A stretch of 64,000 nucleotides of DNA from JAQCEJ01 sp046160425 (GCA_046160425.1 JBJXGP010000363.1:1-64000); one strand, 5' to 3'; counted from the stretch's first letter, positions 9,040 through 17,846 are shown. Translations and numbers: made by a program. The notes: generated from the letters alone by a model not told the origin.

Positions 9040-10221
9040 TCATCGCGCAGGATGCAGCACGAGCTTCGTCAGTTCCGGCGGGCAGTTCCAGCGCAGCGGA
9101 TAGCGGCTCGAAAGCCCGCGTGAGACATACAGCAACGTCGGCGGGACATCGTACACTCCCCCCGCATAACGAACGCCGTGCAGACTCGGAGAAAAGACCG
9201 GACCGATGAACGGCAAAATCACCTGTCCGCCGTGATTATGCCCCGACAGCATCAGGTCGATTTTTTCGCGACGCGCCCAGGCCAGATTATCGGGAGTGTG
9301 ACTCAAGAGGAGTCGAAAAGCTTCGGAATTGCATCCTGAAAAGTCGGGATGTTCCCCCATCCACGGTAACTCGGTCCCGCCGATGATCATTTCCTTGTCG
9401 CGATACCGAATCGATTCCGAGCGGCCGGAGACATCGATCCAGCCGAGTCGATTCATTTTATCCCGAATCGGCTGCACATCGAGATTCCAGTCGTGATTGC
9501 CGAGGATGTATCGGCACCCCAGCGGCGCCTTGAGCCGGCCCAATGTCTCTGGCAGCCATTCGGCCAGACTCTGATCATCCAACAAATCACCCGTGAAGAC
9601 GAATAGATTCGGCTGCATTCGTTCGGCTATCTCGCAAATCTGTTCGAAGTAACTTTTCCGGATCGTTCCGATAAAATGCATGTCGGTCAAATGGACGATC
9701 GAGAGTCCGGCCCATTCTTTGGGAAGCCGGGGGAGCCGAAAATGCTTTTCGCCGATCTGCACGCGAAAGATTTCGTTTCGCGGAAAACGCGCCATCCAGC
9801 GATAGGGACCGTGACCGAGGGGCTTGTGTCCCAGCTTTTTCTCGACATCCACCGTCGTTGCATGGTTCAACAACAGAGATTTCGGCACTCTCCCGAAGTG
9901 AAAACGCCACATCGAAATCATCAGCCCGATGAAACCGCTCATCCCAATGATCGAAATCCATCCCTGCAATCCGGTGAAGTTCGCGACGAACCATGAATTG
10001 GGCGACCGATCTTCCGGCAGAAATGAGTGCATCAATTCGCGGCTGTGTATCAACAGGCCAAGAAAGACCGTCCAGGGGACGATTACCAGTAAGGCCTCCT
10101 GCAAATGCCGCACGTGCCGCAAGCGTCGCTCGCGCACGGGCAAGCCATGCACGCGATTGATGAGCGTGACGACCCATTCTGCACAACCGACCGCCAGAAT
10201 GATCCACCAGAGCCACTGCAA
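9040..10221 (-). CDS. Membrane metallophosphoesterase (calcineurin-like)
   Basis: About 393 residues with three or four N-terminal membrane helices and a C-terminal calcineurin-like phosphoesterase domain. Metal-binding motifs are visible: LTDMHF (D-x-H), FTGDLLDD (GD), LGNHDW (GNHD), LLSHTPD and SGHNHGGQ (GHxH). The layout matches YkuE/LpxH-related membrane phosphohydrolases that act on lipids or nucleotides at the membrane. I chose a TTG at 10219-10221 because AAAGGA lies 9 nt upstream; the frame stays open to another TTG at 10287 that has no such site. The gene is divergent from the UbiD gene. Confidence 0.8.
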   Translation of the reverse strand: MQWLWWIILAVGCAEWVVTLINRVHGLPVRERRLRHVRHLQEALLVIVPWTVFLGLLIHSRELMHSFLPEDRSPNSWFVANFTGLQGWISIIGMSGFIGLMISMWRFHFGRVPKSLLLNHATTVDVEKKLGHKPLGHGPYRWMARFPRNEIFRVQIGEKHFRLPRLPKEWAGLSIVHLTDMHFIGTIRKSYFEQICEIAERMQPNLFVFTGDLLDDQSLAEWLPETLGRLKAPLGCRYILGNHDWNLDVQPIRDKMNRLGWIDVSGRSESIRYRDKEMIIGGTELPWMGEHPDFSGCNSEAFRLLLSHTPDNLAWARREKIDLMLSGHNHGGQVILPFIGPVFSPSLHGVRYAGGVYDVPPTLLYVSRGLSSRYPLRWNCPPELTKLVLHPAR

Positions 10222-10356
10222 GACAATCGTTCCTTTGTTCGTTATACTGCGTTCACGTGATCCGCCTTTGCGATCAAGATGCGTCAAGCGGCTACAGTTT
10301 ATCGTTTGCTCCCCCGAACATTACAAGCATCAAAGTCACGAATCGTCCAGAACAGC

Positions 10357-12201
10357 ATGGGTTATCGAAATCTGCAGGAATGCGTTCGCGATCTCGAACG
10401 GACGGGGCAGCTCCGCCGCGTCGACGTCGAGATTGATGCGCACCTTGAGGCCGCCGCCATCCAGCGCCGCGCCTATCAGGCCGATAGCCCCGCGATCCTG
10501 TTCACCCGCGTCAAGAATTGCAAGTTTCCATTGTTGTGCAATTTGTTCGGCACGAGGGAGCGAGCGCAGTTCATTTTTCGCGATGCGCTGGAAGCGGTTC
10601 GCCATCTGATCGAACTCAAAGCCGATCCTGGCGCGTTCGCCAGTCATCCCTGGAGATACCGCGACGTTCCCCGCTCGCTCTGGACGATGCGCCCTCGATT
10701 TGTCTCCCGCGGCCCGGTTCTCGATCAACAGACGACGCTCGATCAACTTCCGCCGCTGCAATGCTGGCCAAAAGATGGCGGAGCCTTCATCACGTTGCCG
10801 CAGGTCTACACCGAGGATCCCGATCATCCCGGCTGGAGATTTTCGAATCTCGGCATGTATCGCATCCAATTCACGGGCGGAGCGTATCAACCCAACCGCG
10901 AAGTCGGCCTGCATTATCAGATCCATCGGACTATCGGCGTACATCACGCGGCGGCGATCCGCAACGGAGAACGCCTGCGCGTCAACATTTTCATCGGCGG
11001 CTCCCCCGCGATGACGCTCGCCGCGGTCATGCCGCTCCCTGAAAATCTGACCGAGTTGATGTTCGCCGGGGCGCTTTCCCGCCGACGGGTGGCCATGATC
11101 CGTCGAGGTAATGAACTGCCGATCGCCGCCGAGGCCGATTTCTGCATTTCGGGAACCATCGATCCCGCACGGGTCTTGCCGGAAGGTCCGTTCGGAGATC
11201 ACCTCGGTTATTACAGCTTGCAACATGATTTTCCCGTCATACAAGTCGATAAGGTCTATCATCGCCGCGACGCCATCTGGCTGTTTACTTCAGTCGGACG
11301 TCCGCCGCAGGAAGACACCGTCTTCGGGGAGTTGATTCACGATCTCACCGGGCCGGCGATCCCGACGGTTCTCCCCGGCATCAAAGCGGTGCATGCTGTC
11401 GATGCGGCGGGAGTCCATCCTCTGCTGCTCGCCATCGGCAGCGAACGCTATGTGCCGTATGCCTCGGTCCGTCAGCCGCAGGAATTGCTGACGCAAGCCA
11501 ATGCGATTCTCGGTCAGGGACAGCTCTCACTCGCGAAGTACCTGCTGATCGCCGCTCAAGAAGATGATCAGCAGCTCGATATTCACGACATCGGTCGATT
11601 TTTCCGGCACATTCTCGAACGGATCGACTGGAGCAGGGATCTCCACTTTCAGACGAGAACGACGATCGATACGCTCGATTACACGGGGACCGGATTGAAC
11701 GAAGGCTCAAAAGTCGTTTTCGCAGCAGCGGGACCGAAACGCCGCGAACTCGCGACCGAACTGCCGGCGAATTTTTCGCTCCCCAACGGCTTTTGCGAAC
11801 CGGCGATCTGTCAACCTGGGATTCTCGCCGTCACGGCTCCGCGCTGGTCACACTCATCGTTGAACGGCGTCGAAATGTCCATCGAGCAATTCACGAAACA
11901 TCTCGATGCGCAGCATCCGATCAATCGATTTCCACTGATCGTGCTGGTCGATGACAGCCGTTTCACCGCCGAGTCGCTGTATAACTTCTTGTGGGTCACA
12001 TTCACCCGTTCGAATCCGGCCTCCGACATTCACGGTATTGATTCATTTATTGAACAGAAACATTGGGGCTGTCGCGGCTCGCTGATCATCGACGCCCGGA
12101 TCAAGCCGCATCACGCCCCGCCCCTGGAAGAAGATCTCGCTGTGTTGAAGAAAATCGAAGCGTTGGCCGTTCGTGGCGGACCGCTGAAAGGATTGATCTG
12201 A
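10357..12201 (+). CDS. UbiD-family prenylated-FMN decarboxylase
   Basis: A 614-residue UbiD-type decarboxylase starting MGYRNLQECVRDLERTGQL. The conserved active-site segment LPEGPFGDHLGYYS holds the Glu/Asp residues of this family, which remove a carboxyl group from aromatic or alpha,beta-unsaturated acids using prenylated FMN supplied by a UbiX partner (not in this window). The length is above the ~490 residues of E. coli UbiD and nearer the menaquinone (futalosine) pathway decarboxylases (MqnP/MqnL-like), which would fit a planctomycete. That pathway link is an inference. Confidence 0.82.
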   Translation: MGYRNLQECVRDLERTGQLRRVDVEIDAHLEAAAIQRRAYQADSPAILFTRVKNCKFPLLCNLFGTRERAQFIFRDALEAVRHLIELKADPGAFASHPWRYRDVPRSLWTMRPRFVSRGPVLDQQTTLDQLPPLQCWPKDGGAFITLPQVYTEDPDHPGWRFSNLGMYRIQFTGGAYQPNREVGLHYQIHRTIGVHHAAAIRNGERLRVNIFIGGSPAMTLAAVMPLPENLTELMFAGALSRRRVAMIRRGNELPIAAEADFCISGTIDPARVLPEGPFGDHLGYYSLQHDFPVIQVDKVYHRRDAIWLFTSVGRPPQEDTVFGELIHDLTGPAIPTVLPGIKAVHAVDAAGVHPLLLAIGSERYVPYASVRQPQELLTQANAILGQGQLSLAKYLLIAAQEDDQQLDIHDIGRFFRHILERIDWSRDLHFQTRTTIDTLDYTGTGLNEGSKVVFAAAGPKRRELATELPANFSLPNGFCEPAICQPGILAVTAPRWSHSSLNGVEMSIEQFTKHLDAQHPINRFPLIVLVDDSRFTAESLYNFLWVTFTRSNPASDIHGIDSFIEQKHWGCRGSLIIDARIKPHHAPPLEEDLAVLKKIEALAVRGGPLKGLI

Positions 12202-12293
12202 CTGCGGGGCGAATCCGCCACATTCTGCTTGACACGATTTCGTACCAGACCGATAGTATCCATCCTCAGGAATCAACATAGGAACAGAGAATA

Positions 12294-12396
12294 GCCGCGA
12301 AAAACGCGAAAGGACGCAAGAAAATTAATGAATAGACTGTTCAATGACGGATCCGAATACGTTTCTTCTTTTTTGATATTTTGTGTTTTTCGCGGC
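12294..12396. repeat. 103-bp MITE-like element with 12-bp terminal inverted repeats
   Basis: GCCGCGAAAAAC (12294-12305) is repeated as its exact complement GTTTTTCGCGGC (12385-12396). The outer arms continue imperfectly inward (A-rich left, T-rich right). The element sits alone in the 238-bp gap between the UbiD and nitrilase-family genes and has no coding content. It has the size and form of a miniature inverted-repeat element or a large transcript hairpin; no target-site duplication is obvious. Confidence 0.5.
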
Positions 12397-12439
12397 CATC
12401 CTCACACATCTTCTCTTTGGAAATCTGACACTCTCAATC

Positions 12440-13330
12440 ATGCAAACCATCCGCATTGCCGCCGTGAGTATGAATAGCCCGCTGGGTCAGCGAGAGCAGA
12501 CGCTGGCGAAGATGAACGATTATTGTCGTGAAGCCTCTCAGGCGGGGGCCGAGTTGATCCTCTTCCCCGAACTGGTCGTGCATGGTCATTGCACGCCGAA
12601 TACGTGGGAAGTCGCCGAACCGGCTCCCGACGGCCCGAGCGTCGAACGGCTATGTACGATGGCTCGCGAACACCGAATGTTCATTTCGTTCGGTATGAGC
12701 GAAAAAGAACGGGAAATCGTCTTCAACACGCAAGTTCTCGTCGGCCCGGAAGGTTACATCGGCAAGCAACGCAAAATTCACCTCTCGCGCGACGAAACGT
12801 TTTTCTACAAGGGGGGGAAAGAGTTGCCGGTTTTCGATATCGGCAAATGCAAAGTCGGTACGGTGATCTGTTACGACAATCAGTTTCCGGAACTCGCCCG
12901 CATTCTCACGCTTCGCGGTGCCGAAGTGATTCTGATGCCGCACGCCGCCAGAGAAGGGATGTGGCACGACGCGGAATCCGAAACTCGCGCCCGGAAAAAA
13001 GTCTTCAATTATTTCAGCAGCTACGCAATGCGAGCGAGAGAAAATGCCACGTACTGCATCTACTCAGATCAAGCGGGGAAAGCTGGTATCGTCGACATGT
13101 ATCCCGCCGATCACTTCAATCAGCCGAATCATCCCGGCGGCGCGATCATATTCGCTCCCAACGGGGAGATCGTCGAACACACGCAACTCGAGCGCATTCA
13201 GGATGAAATGCTGATCGTCGATCTCGAAGCGAAACCGCTCATCGCCGCCCGCAGTCATCCGAACTTTACGATTCGCAACCGTCGTCCCGAATTGTTCGGG
13301 GAACTCGTGCAAGAACAGGTGACTTGGTGA
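12440..13330 (+). CDS. Carbon-nitrogen hydrolase (nitrilase superfamily)
   Basis: A 296-residue enzyme with the full nitrilase-superfamily triad: E44 in LFPELVVHG, K112 in GKQRKIHL and C144 in VICYDNQFPE. These enzymes hydrolyse C-N bonds in amides or carbamoyl compounds; the substrate cannot be told. An in-frame upstream extension to 12383 runs into the palindromic element, so the ATG at 12440, directly before the first beta-strand, is preferred. Its stop overlaps the GTG of the next gene (GTGA), so the two are translationally coupled. Confidence 0.85.
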   Translation: MQTIRIAAVSMNSPLGQREQTLAKMNDYCREASQAGAELILFPELVVHGHCTPNTWEVAEPAPDGPSVERLCTMAREHRMFISFGMSEKEREIVFNTQVLVGPEGYIGKQRKIHLSRDETFFYKGGKELPVFDIGKCKVGTVICYDNQFPELARILTLRGAEVILMPHAAREGMWHDAESETRARKKVFNYFSSYAMRARENATYCIYSDQAGKAGIVDMYPADHFNQPNHPGGAIIFAPNGEIVEHTQLERIQDEMLIVDLEAKPLIAARSHPNFTIRNRRPELFGELVQEQVTW

Positions 13331-13764
13331 ATAAAGCGTTTCTCAAAGAACCGGACGCCCTTGATGCCCGTTGCCCGCGCTGCGGCACGATCGGACAATC
13401 GGTCGGCCAGGCGACGCTGCAAGCTCATTTGCCGCCGGAAGCTCTGCTCAACATTGCGGAGTCTGCCTGGTTCTGTCCGACGCCCCGTTGTGCCGTCGCC
13501 TATTACGACTTGTTCGAACGAGTCGTCGAGACTTCGGCGTTATTCCACCCGGTCTATCCGAAAGATCCCACAGCGCCGATCTGCTCCTGTTTCGGCTTGA
13601 CCGAAGCCGACATCGACGCCGACATCGCCGAAGGAGTCGTCACCCGCACCCGAGCCGCGGTCGAACAGTCAAAGTCCGACAAAGCCCAATGCACCATCAA
13701 ATCCCCCCACGGCCAATCCTGCGTCGCCATCGTGCAGGGGTATTATTTGAAGAACCGCAAGTAA
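13327..13764 (+). CDS. CopZ-like Fe-S/zinc metallochaperone domain protein
   Basis: A 145-residue cysteine-rich protein starting at a GTG that overlaps the upstream stop. It has two parts: a zinc-binding-like module with C16, C19 (CPRCG), C50 and C55, then a BFD/CopZ N-terminal type [2Fe-2S] module with C86, C88 (CSCFG), C122 and C132. The arrangement matches the N-terminal half of Archaeoglobus CopZ, called an iron-sulfur cluster-binding metallochaperone, which binds or reduces copper. No C-terminal heavy-metal-associated domain follows, so it is a stand-alone form. Why it is coupled to a nitrilase-type hydrolase is unclear. Confidence 0.7.
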   Translation: MNKAFLKEPDALDARCPRCGTIGQSVGQATLQAHLPPEALLNIAESAWFCPTPRCAVAYYDLFERVVETSALFHPVYPKDPTAPICSCFGLTEADIDADIAEGVVTRTRAAVEQSKSDKAQCTIKSPHGQSCVAIVQGYYLKNRK

Positions 13765-13798
13765 TAAGAAGAGCAGCACTAAAACTGATAGGGAGATC

Positions 13799-13882
13799 GG
13801 GGATGGGGAGATAGGGAGACAAGAAGTTCAATTCCGAATTCCAGATGTTCTTATCTCCCGATCACCCCATCTCCCCATCCCC
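13799..13882. repeat. Large inverted repeat, 14-bp perfect arms
   Basis: GGGGATGGGGAGAT (13799-13812) is the exact complement of ATCTCCCCATCCCC (13869-13882), with further imperfect pairing outside. The 84-bp unit lies in the gap between the CopZ-like and methyltransferase genes. A short related string (CCCGATCTCCCCATC) occurs at about 4319. This looks like another dispersed palindromic element. Confidence 0.5.
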
Positions 13883-13925
13883 CAACCACTCGACCACTCG
13901 ACCACGCTATCGGACAATAAAGCAA

Positions 13926-15083
13926 ATGGACCTGATCGCTACCAGTAGTTTTGGACTTGAAGCCGTCGTTTCGCGTGAACTGGAAGCGCTCGGGTATGGC
14001 GAACAGCAGACCGAAGATGGCCGTGTTTTTTTTCAGGGAGACGAACGGGCCATCTGCCGGACGAATCTCTGGCTGCGCAGCGCCGATCGCGTCACAATTT
14101 GTCTCGGACGATTCCCGGCGAATGACTTCGGCGAACTGTTCGATCAGACGCGCGAACTGCCCTGGACCGACTGGCTCCCCAAGGATGCGGCCTTTCCGGT
14201 GCGCGGCAAATCGGTTCGTTCGCAGTTGCACTCCGTCCCCGACTGTCAGGCGATCGTCAAGAAAGCCATCGTCTCCGCCATGCAGGATCGTTATCATCTC
14301 GAGCGATTTCCAGAAACAGGAGCGGTCTACTCCGTCGAGGTCGCGATGCTCAAGGACATGGCGACGATCACTCTCGACACAACCGGCGCCGGACTGCACA
14401 AACGCGGATACCGTACCTGGATCGGAGCGGCCCCTCTCAAGGAAACACTGGCTGCGGCACTGGTGCAGTTGAGTTACTGGAATCCCAATCGGCATCTGTG
14501 GGATCCCTGTTGCGGTTCGGGGACGATCCCGATCGAAGCGGCTCTCATCGGCCGCAATATGGCCCCCGGCATGAACCGCGATTTCGCCGCCGAGAGCTGG
14601 CCGCGACTCCCGGCAAAACTCTGGAAGGACGTCCGCCACGAAGCCCGCGAATTGATCCGCCCGCGCGGGACGGGAGAAATCCTCGGCACCGACCAGGACG
14701 CCGACATCATCGCCAAAGCCCGTCGGCATGCACAACAGGCGGGAGTCGCCGACAACATCGTCTTCGAGCATCGGGCGTTCGAGAAATCGAAACCCCGCTA
14801 TCCTTACGGCGTGATGATCACGAATCCCCCGTATGGCGAGCGGATGGGCGACGATGAAACCGTCGAACAACTTTATCGCCGCATGGGAGACATGTTCAAC
14901 GCCGAAGAGACCTGGTCGTGGTATGTTCTGTCGGGGTCTCCCCGATTCGAGCAACTGGCAAACCGAACCGCCACGCGACGGCGAAAACTGTACAACGGCC
15001 GGATCGAATGCACGTACTATCAATTCGCCGGTCCTCGCCCACCGCGACCGGCGACGGACACGCCACAGGATCAACGCTCATGA
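13926..15083 (+). CDS. THUMP-domain class I rRNA methyltransferase (RlmL/YpsC-like)
   Basis: A 385-residue RNA methyltransferase. The N-terminus is a THUMP/ferredoxin-like RNA-binding region starting MDLIATSSFGLEAVVSREL; the C-terminal Rossmann domain has the SAM-binding DPCCGSGTIPIEA motif and the N-P-P-Y-G-E-R amino-methyltransferase motif. This corresponds to the m2G2445 half of E. coli RlmL and to Bacillus YpsC, acting on 23S rRNA; target specificity is inferred. The ATG at 13926 is where the domain starts. Its stop overlaps the Nudix start (ATGA). Confidence 0.85.
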   Translation: MDLIATSSFGLEAVVSRELEALGYGEQQTEDGRVFFQGDERAICRTNLWLRSADRVTICLGRFPANDFGELFDQTRELPWTDWLPKDAAFPVRGKSVRSQLHSVPDCQAIVKKAIVSAMQDRYHLERFPETGAVYSVEVAMLKDMATITLDTTGAGLHKRGYRTWIGAAPLKETLAAALVQLSYWNPNRHLWDPCCGSGTIPIEAALIGRNMAPGMNRDFAAESWPRLPAKLWKDVRHEARELIRPRGTGEILGTDQDADIIAKARRHAQQAGVADNIVFEHRAFEKSKPRYPYGVMITNPPYGERMGDDETVEQLYRRMGDMFNAEETWSWYVLSGSPRFEQLANRTATRRRKLYNGRIECTYYQFAGPRPPRPATDTPQDQRS

Positions 15084-15622
15084 AACAACACGGCCCCTGG
15101 ACTATTCGCGAGACGAAAACGGTTTATCGCGATCCGTGGATTGGCGTTACCTGCGACGACGTGTTACGTCCGGACGGCAAGCCGGGAACGTTTTCGGTCG
15201 TCCATTTGAAACCGGGCGTGTCGGTTCTCGCCATCGATGACCGGCAGACTGTCTATCTTACGAAAGAATTTCATTACGCCGTCGGGCGGGTGACCATCGA
15301 ATGTGTCAGCGGCGGGATCGAAGAGGGAGAAGCTGCCGCGACGTCGGCCGAGCGCGAACTGCATGAAGAGCTGGGACTGACGGCGAAAACATGGACGAAA
15401 CTCGGTACATGCGATCCATTCACTTCGAGCGTTCTCTCGCCGACGCAACTTTATCTCGCAGAAGACTTGCAGATGGTCGAAGCACAACCGGAGGGGACGG
15501 AATTGATCGAACGCGTTGCGTTTTCGTTGACGGAAGCCGTGAATATGGTCTTGCAAAGCGAAATCACCCACGCCCCCAGTTGCCTCGCCATCCTGCTGAC
15601 CGCTAGACGGCTGGGGCTGTGA
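15080..15622 (+). CDS. Nudix hydrolase
   Basis: A 180-residue Nudix enzyme with a complete Nudix box (G-x5-E-x7-REL-x-EE-x-G-L, from GGIEEGE to RELHEELGL). The form, with an N-terminal beta domain ending before the box, matches the ADP-ribose/ADP-sugar pyrophosphatase group (NudF-like), which would hydrolyse nucleoside-diphosphate sugars. The ATG overlaps the methyltransferase stop by 4 bp, so the two are co-translated. Confidence 0.9.
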   Translation: MKQHGPWTIRETKTVYRDPWIGVTCDDVLRPDGKPGTFSVVHLKPGVSVLAIDDRQTVYLTKEFHYAVGRVTIECVSGGIEEGEAAATSAERELHEELGLTAKTWTKLGTCDPFTSSVLSPTQLYLAEDLQMVEAQPEGTELIERVAFSLTEAVNMVLQSEITHAPSCLAILLTARRLGL

Positions 15623-15661
15623 TGAATAGCATGTGCGGCAGTGAGGCCGGCGCAAGTACGA

Positions 15662-15710
15662 AGGGTATCCGGGACAGCTTTGTGTCCCGGTCGCGCAGCG
15701 ACAAGAGGTC
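15662..15710 (+). repeat. 49-bp double-hairpin repeat, copy 1
   Basis: It contains CCGGGACA-GCTTTG-TGTCCCGG (8-bp stem) followed by GTCGC-GCA-GCGAC (5-bp stem). 46 of 49 bases match the inverted copy at 21501-21549. It begins 40 bp after the Nudix stop codon, in the same orientation as that gene. Confidence 0.75.
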
Positions 15711-15791
15711 AACGTATCATAACCCGAAGCTGTCAAGAGACTTTCTCCCTGCGGAGAGAAGAAAATAGGAACCGAGAAAGCAGCAATACAT

Positions 15792-16676
15792 ATGTCGGCG
15801 AAATTGGAATCTGATTACCAGAGACGCGTCTCTGCTGTGGAAGAGACGCGATACTTGCCGGGGACGTCGATCGAAATCATTCACGACTGGCCGGCATCCG
15901 CTCGGCCAACGCATGCTATCTTCGATTTCGATGGGACGATCAGTCTCGTGCGTGAAGGCTGGCCGCAGATTATGGTCCCGATGATGGTGGAAATCCTCCA
16001 GGATACGGGGACCGACGAATCCTCCGACCAACTCGAGAAAATCACGTTGTCGTTCGTCATGGAACTGTGCGGAAAGCAGACGATTTATCAAATGATCCGT
16101 CTTGCTGAAGAAGTCGAAAGGCGGGGTAAAAAGGCGGAAGACCCGCTCGTCTATAAGCATCGTTATCTCGACGCCCTCCATGCCCGCATTCGTTCCCGCC
16201 GCGAAGGACTCGACCGCGGCACGATTTCACCCGCGGAATTGCTCATCCCTTACGCGAATGAGTTACTCGAAGAACTGCATCGGCGAGGGGTCCAGATGTT
16301 TCTCGCCAGCGGCACCGAAGTGGAGGATGTCCGCGAAGAAGCCCGACTACTGCAAGTCGATCGGTATTTCGGTCCGCATATTTATGGAGCGATCGACAAC
16401 TACCAGAATTTTTCCAAGCAAATGGTGATCGAACAAATTCTGCGGGACAATCAACTGTCGGGGTCTCAGCTCATCGGTTTTGGCGACGGTTATGTCGAAA
16501 TCGACAACGTCAAGCAGGCGGGAGGTCTCGCGATCGCCGTCGCCAGCGATGAAACCAACCGCAGCGGCAAACCCGACCTCTGGAAACGCGACCGCCTGCT
16601 CGGCGTCGGTGCAGACGTCGTCATCCCCGATTTCCAGGACTACAAACCGTTGTGCGAATGGATCTGGCAACGATAA
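15792..16676 (+). CDS. HAD-superfamily phosphatase
   Basis: A 294-residue HAD hydrolase. Motif I is IFDFDGTIS (catalytic D45 and D47), motif II is FLASGTE, and motif IV is IGFGDGYVEID. A helical cap region lies between motifs I and II (about 60-160), so it is a C1-cap type phosphatase, not the capless GmhB heptose-bisphosphatase. It opens a same-strand cluster with a DHS-like protein, a PfkB/HldE-like kinase and a GmhA-like isomerase, which suggests a sugar-phosphate substrate. The N-terminal 35 residues before the fold are unusual. Confidence 0.8.
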   Translation: MSAKLESDYQRRVSAVEETRYLPGTSIEIIHDWPASARPTHAIFDFDGTISLVREGWPQIMVPMMVEILQDTGTDESSDQLEKITLSFVMELCGKQTIYQMIRLAEEVERRGKKAEDPLVYKHRYLDALHARIRSRREGLDRGTISPAELLIPYANELLEELHRRGVQMFLASGTEVEDVREEARLLQVDRYFGPHIYGAIDNYQNFSKQMVIEQILRDNQLSGSQLIGFGDGYVEIDNVKQAGGLAIAVASDETNRSGKPDLWKRDRLLGVGADVVIPDFQDYKPLCEWIWQR

Positions 16677-16696
16677 CAACAAGTTTAGTTTCATTG

Positions 16697-16796
16697 CCAC
16701 GGGCGGCTCGTCCGCCCGTGGCTCGAACATCAAATGACATTCGGCGAAGCAGAGCTTCGAAGACCGTGCGTCCCCAAGCAGAGCTTGGGGACGAGG
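16697..16796. repeat. Composite palindromic element, copy 1 (100 bp)
   Basis: Part A is CCACGGGCGG-CTCGT-CCGCCCGTGG (10-bp stem, 16697-16721). After about 24 bp of variable sequence, part B has GAAGC-AGA-GCTTC and then GTCCCCAAGC-AGA-GCTTGGGGAC. Both parts carry compensatory changes compared with the copies at 17847 and 53625 (T-A to G-C in A; T-A to C-G in B), so the stems, not the sequence, seem conserved. It lies just upstream of the next gene's start. Confidence 0.85.
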
Positions 16797-16803
16797 AGTA
16801 AAA

Positions 16804-17775
16804 ATGCCCTTTCCGCAATTCGATCGCCGGCAATTGCGAATTCTGCCGTTACGCGAGCGCATTCACGACATCCAACGCGAGCAAATTCTGAATTTGCCCG
16901 ACGGTCCCCGCGTTCCCTTCTCGCATGAGGCGTTGCCCATCCTCGCCGACCGCATTGTGACGGCAGCGAAGAACGACCGTTCGGTATTGTTCATCTGCGG
17001 AGCACATGTGCTCCGACAGGGGAATGCCGCTCTGCTGATCGACCTGATGCAGCGGGGATTGCTGAAACATCTCGCCCTCAACGGAGCCGGGGCGATTCAC
17101 GACTTCGAACTCGCCATGATCGGACAAACCTGTGAAAGTGTCGCCAAATATGTAAGCGAAGGCCAATTCGGCTTGTGGCATGAGACTTCTCGGATCAACG
17201 ACGCCGCGGCCGCCGGTCATCGCAACGGTATCGGATTGGGTGAAGCAATCGGACGGATGATCGAAGAGGAAAAGTTTCCGTTTCGCGAAACGAGCGTGCT
17301 CGCGGCGGCGTACCGATTGCATGTCCCCGTTACGAGTCACGTGAGCATCGGACAGGACATCGTTCACGAGCATCCGAATTTCGACGGCGCCGCCACCGGA
17401 GCAACCTCGTTCACCGATTTTCTGATCTTTACCGAAACCGTAACCAAACTCGAAGGGGGCGTCTTCCTCAACATCGGCACGGCCGTGATGGGGCCTGAGG
17501 TCTATCTCAAAGCGCTGGCGATGGCCCGCAATGTCGCGCATGCGAAAGGGGAAACGATCCGCAAGTTCACGACGGCGGTCTTCGATCTTCCCAATTTAGG
17601 AACCGATCTCTCTCACGAAGCCCCGAAGGACGACCCCCGCTACTATTTCCGCCCGTTCAAAACGATCCTCGTCCGGACCGTCGCTGACGGCGGAGAAAGT
17701 TACTACGTCCAGGGAGACCACAAACAAACGATCCCCGCGCTGTATGATTTGATCATGGAACGCGCGGAAAAATGA
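16804..17775 (+). CDS. Deoxyhypusine-synthase-like protein
   Basis: A 323-residue soluble protein. Segments such as NGAGAIHDFE, SHVSIGQDIVHEHPN and NIGTAVMGPEVYLKAL resemble the bacterial branch of the deoxyhypusine synthase family (Rossmann-like NAD-dependent spermidine-using fold). Bacteria have no eIF5A substrate, so the true reaction must differ; homospermidine-synthase-like or carbohydrate-related roles are possible. It sits between a HAD phosphatase and a heptose-kinase-like gene on the same strand, which points to sugar metabolism. Family assignment is from remembered motifs, so it is moderate. Confidence 0.5.
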   Translation: MPFPQFDRRQLRILPLRERIHDIQREQILNLPDGPRVPFSHEALPILADRIVTAAKNDRSVLFICGAHVLRQGNAALLIDLMQRGLLKHLALNGAGAIHDFELAMIGQTCESVAKYVSEGQFGLWHETSRINDAAAAGHRNGIGLGEAIGRMIEEEKFPFRETSVLAAAYRLHVPVTSHVSIGQDIVHEHPNFDGAATGATSFTDFLIFTETVTKLEGGVFLNIGTAVMGPEVYLKALAMARNVAHAKGETIRKFTTAVFDLPNLGTDLSHEAPKDDPRYYFRPFKTILVRTVADGGESYYVQGDHKQTIPALYDLIMERAEK

Positions 17776-17846
17776 AGACGATATGATCGACAGAGAACGC
17801 CGAGAGGCACAGAAAAATCAGGATCTATTTTCTGTCCTTCGGGTGG

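Noticed and set aside
10222..10356. Longer N-termini for the metallophosphoesterase and UbiD genes that would overlap each other
   Set aside because: A TTG with a good site at 10221 and the family start at 10357 leave room for divergent promoters and fit the families better.
13851..15074. 407-codon minus-strand frame opposite the methyltransferase
   Set aside because: The plus strand has the SAM-binding and NPPYGER motifs; the minus frame is a shadow.
15792..16676. HAD gene as GmhB (heptose-bisphosphate phosphatase)
   Set aside because: It has a cap domain between motifs I and II, whereas GmhB is a short capless HAD.
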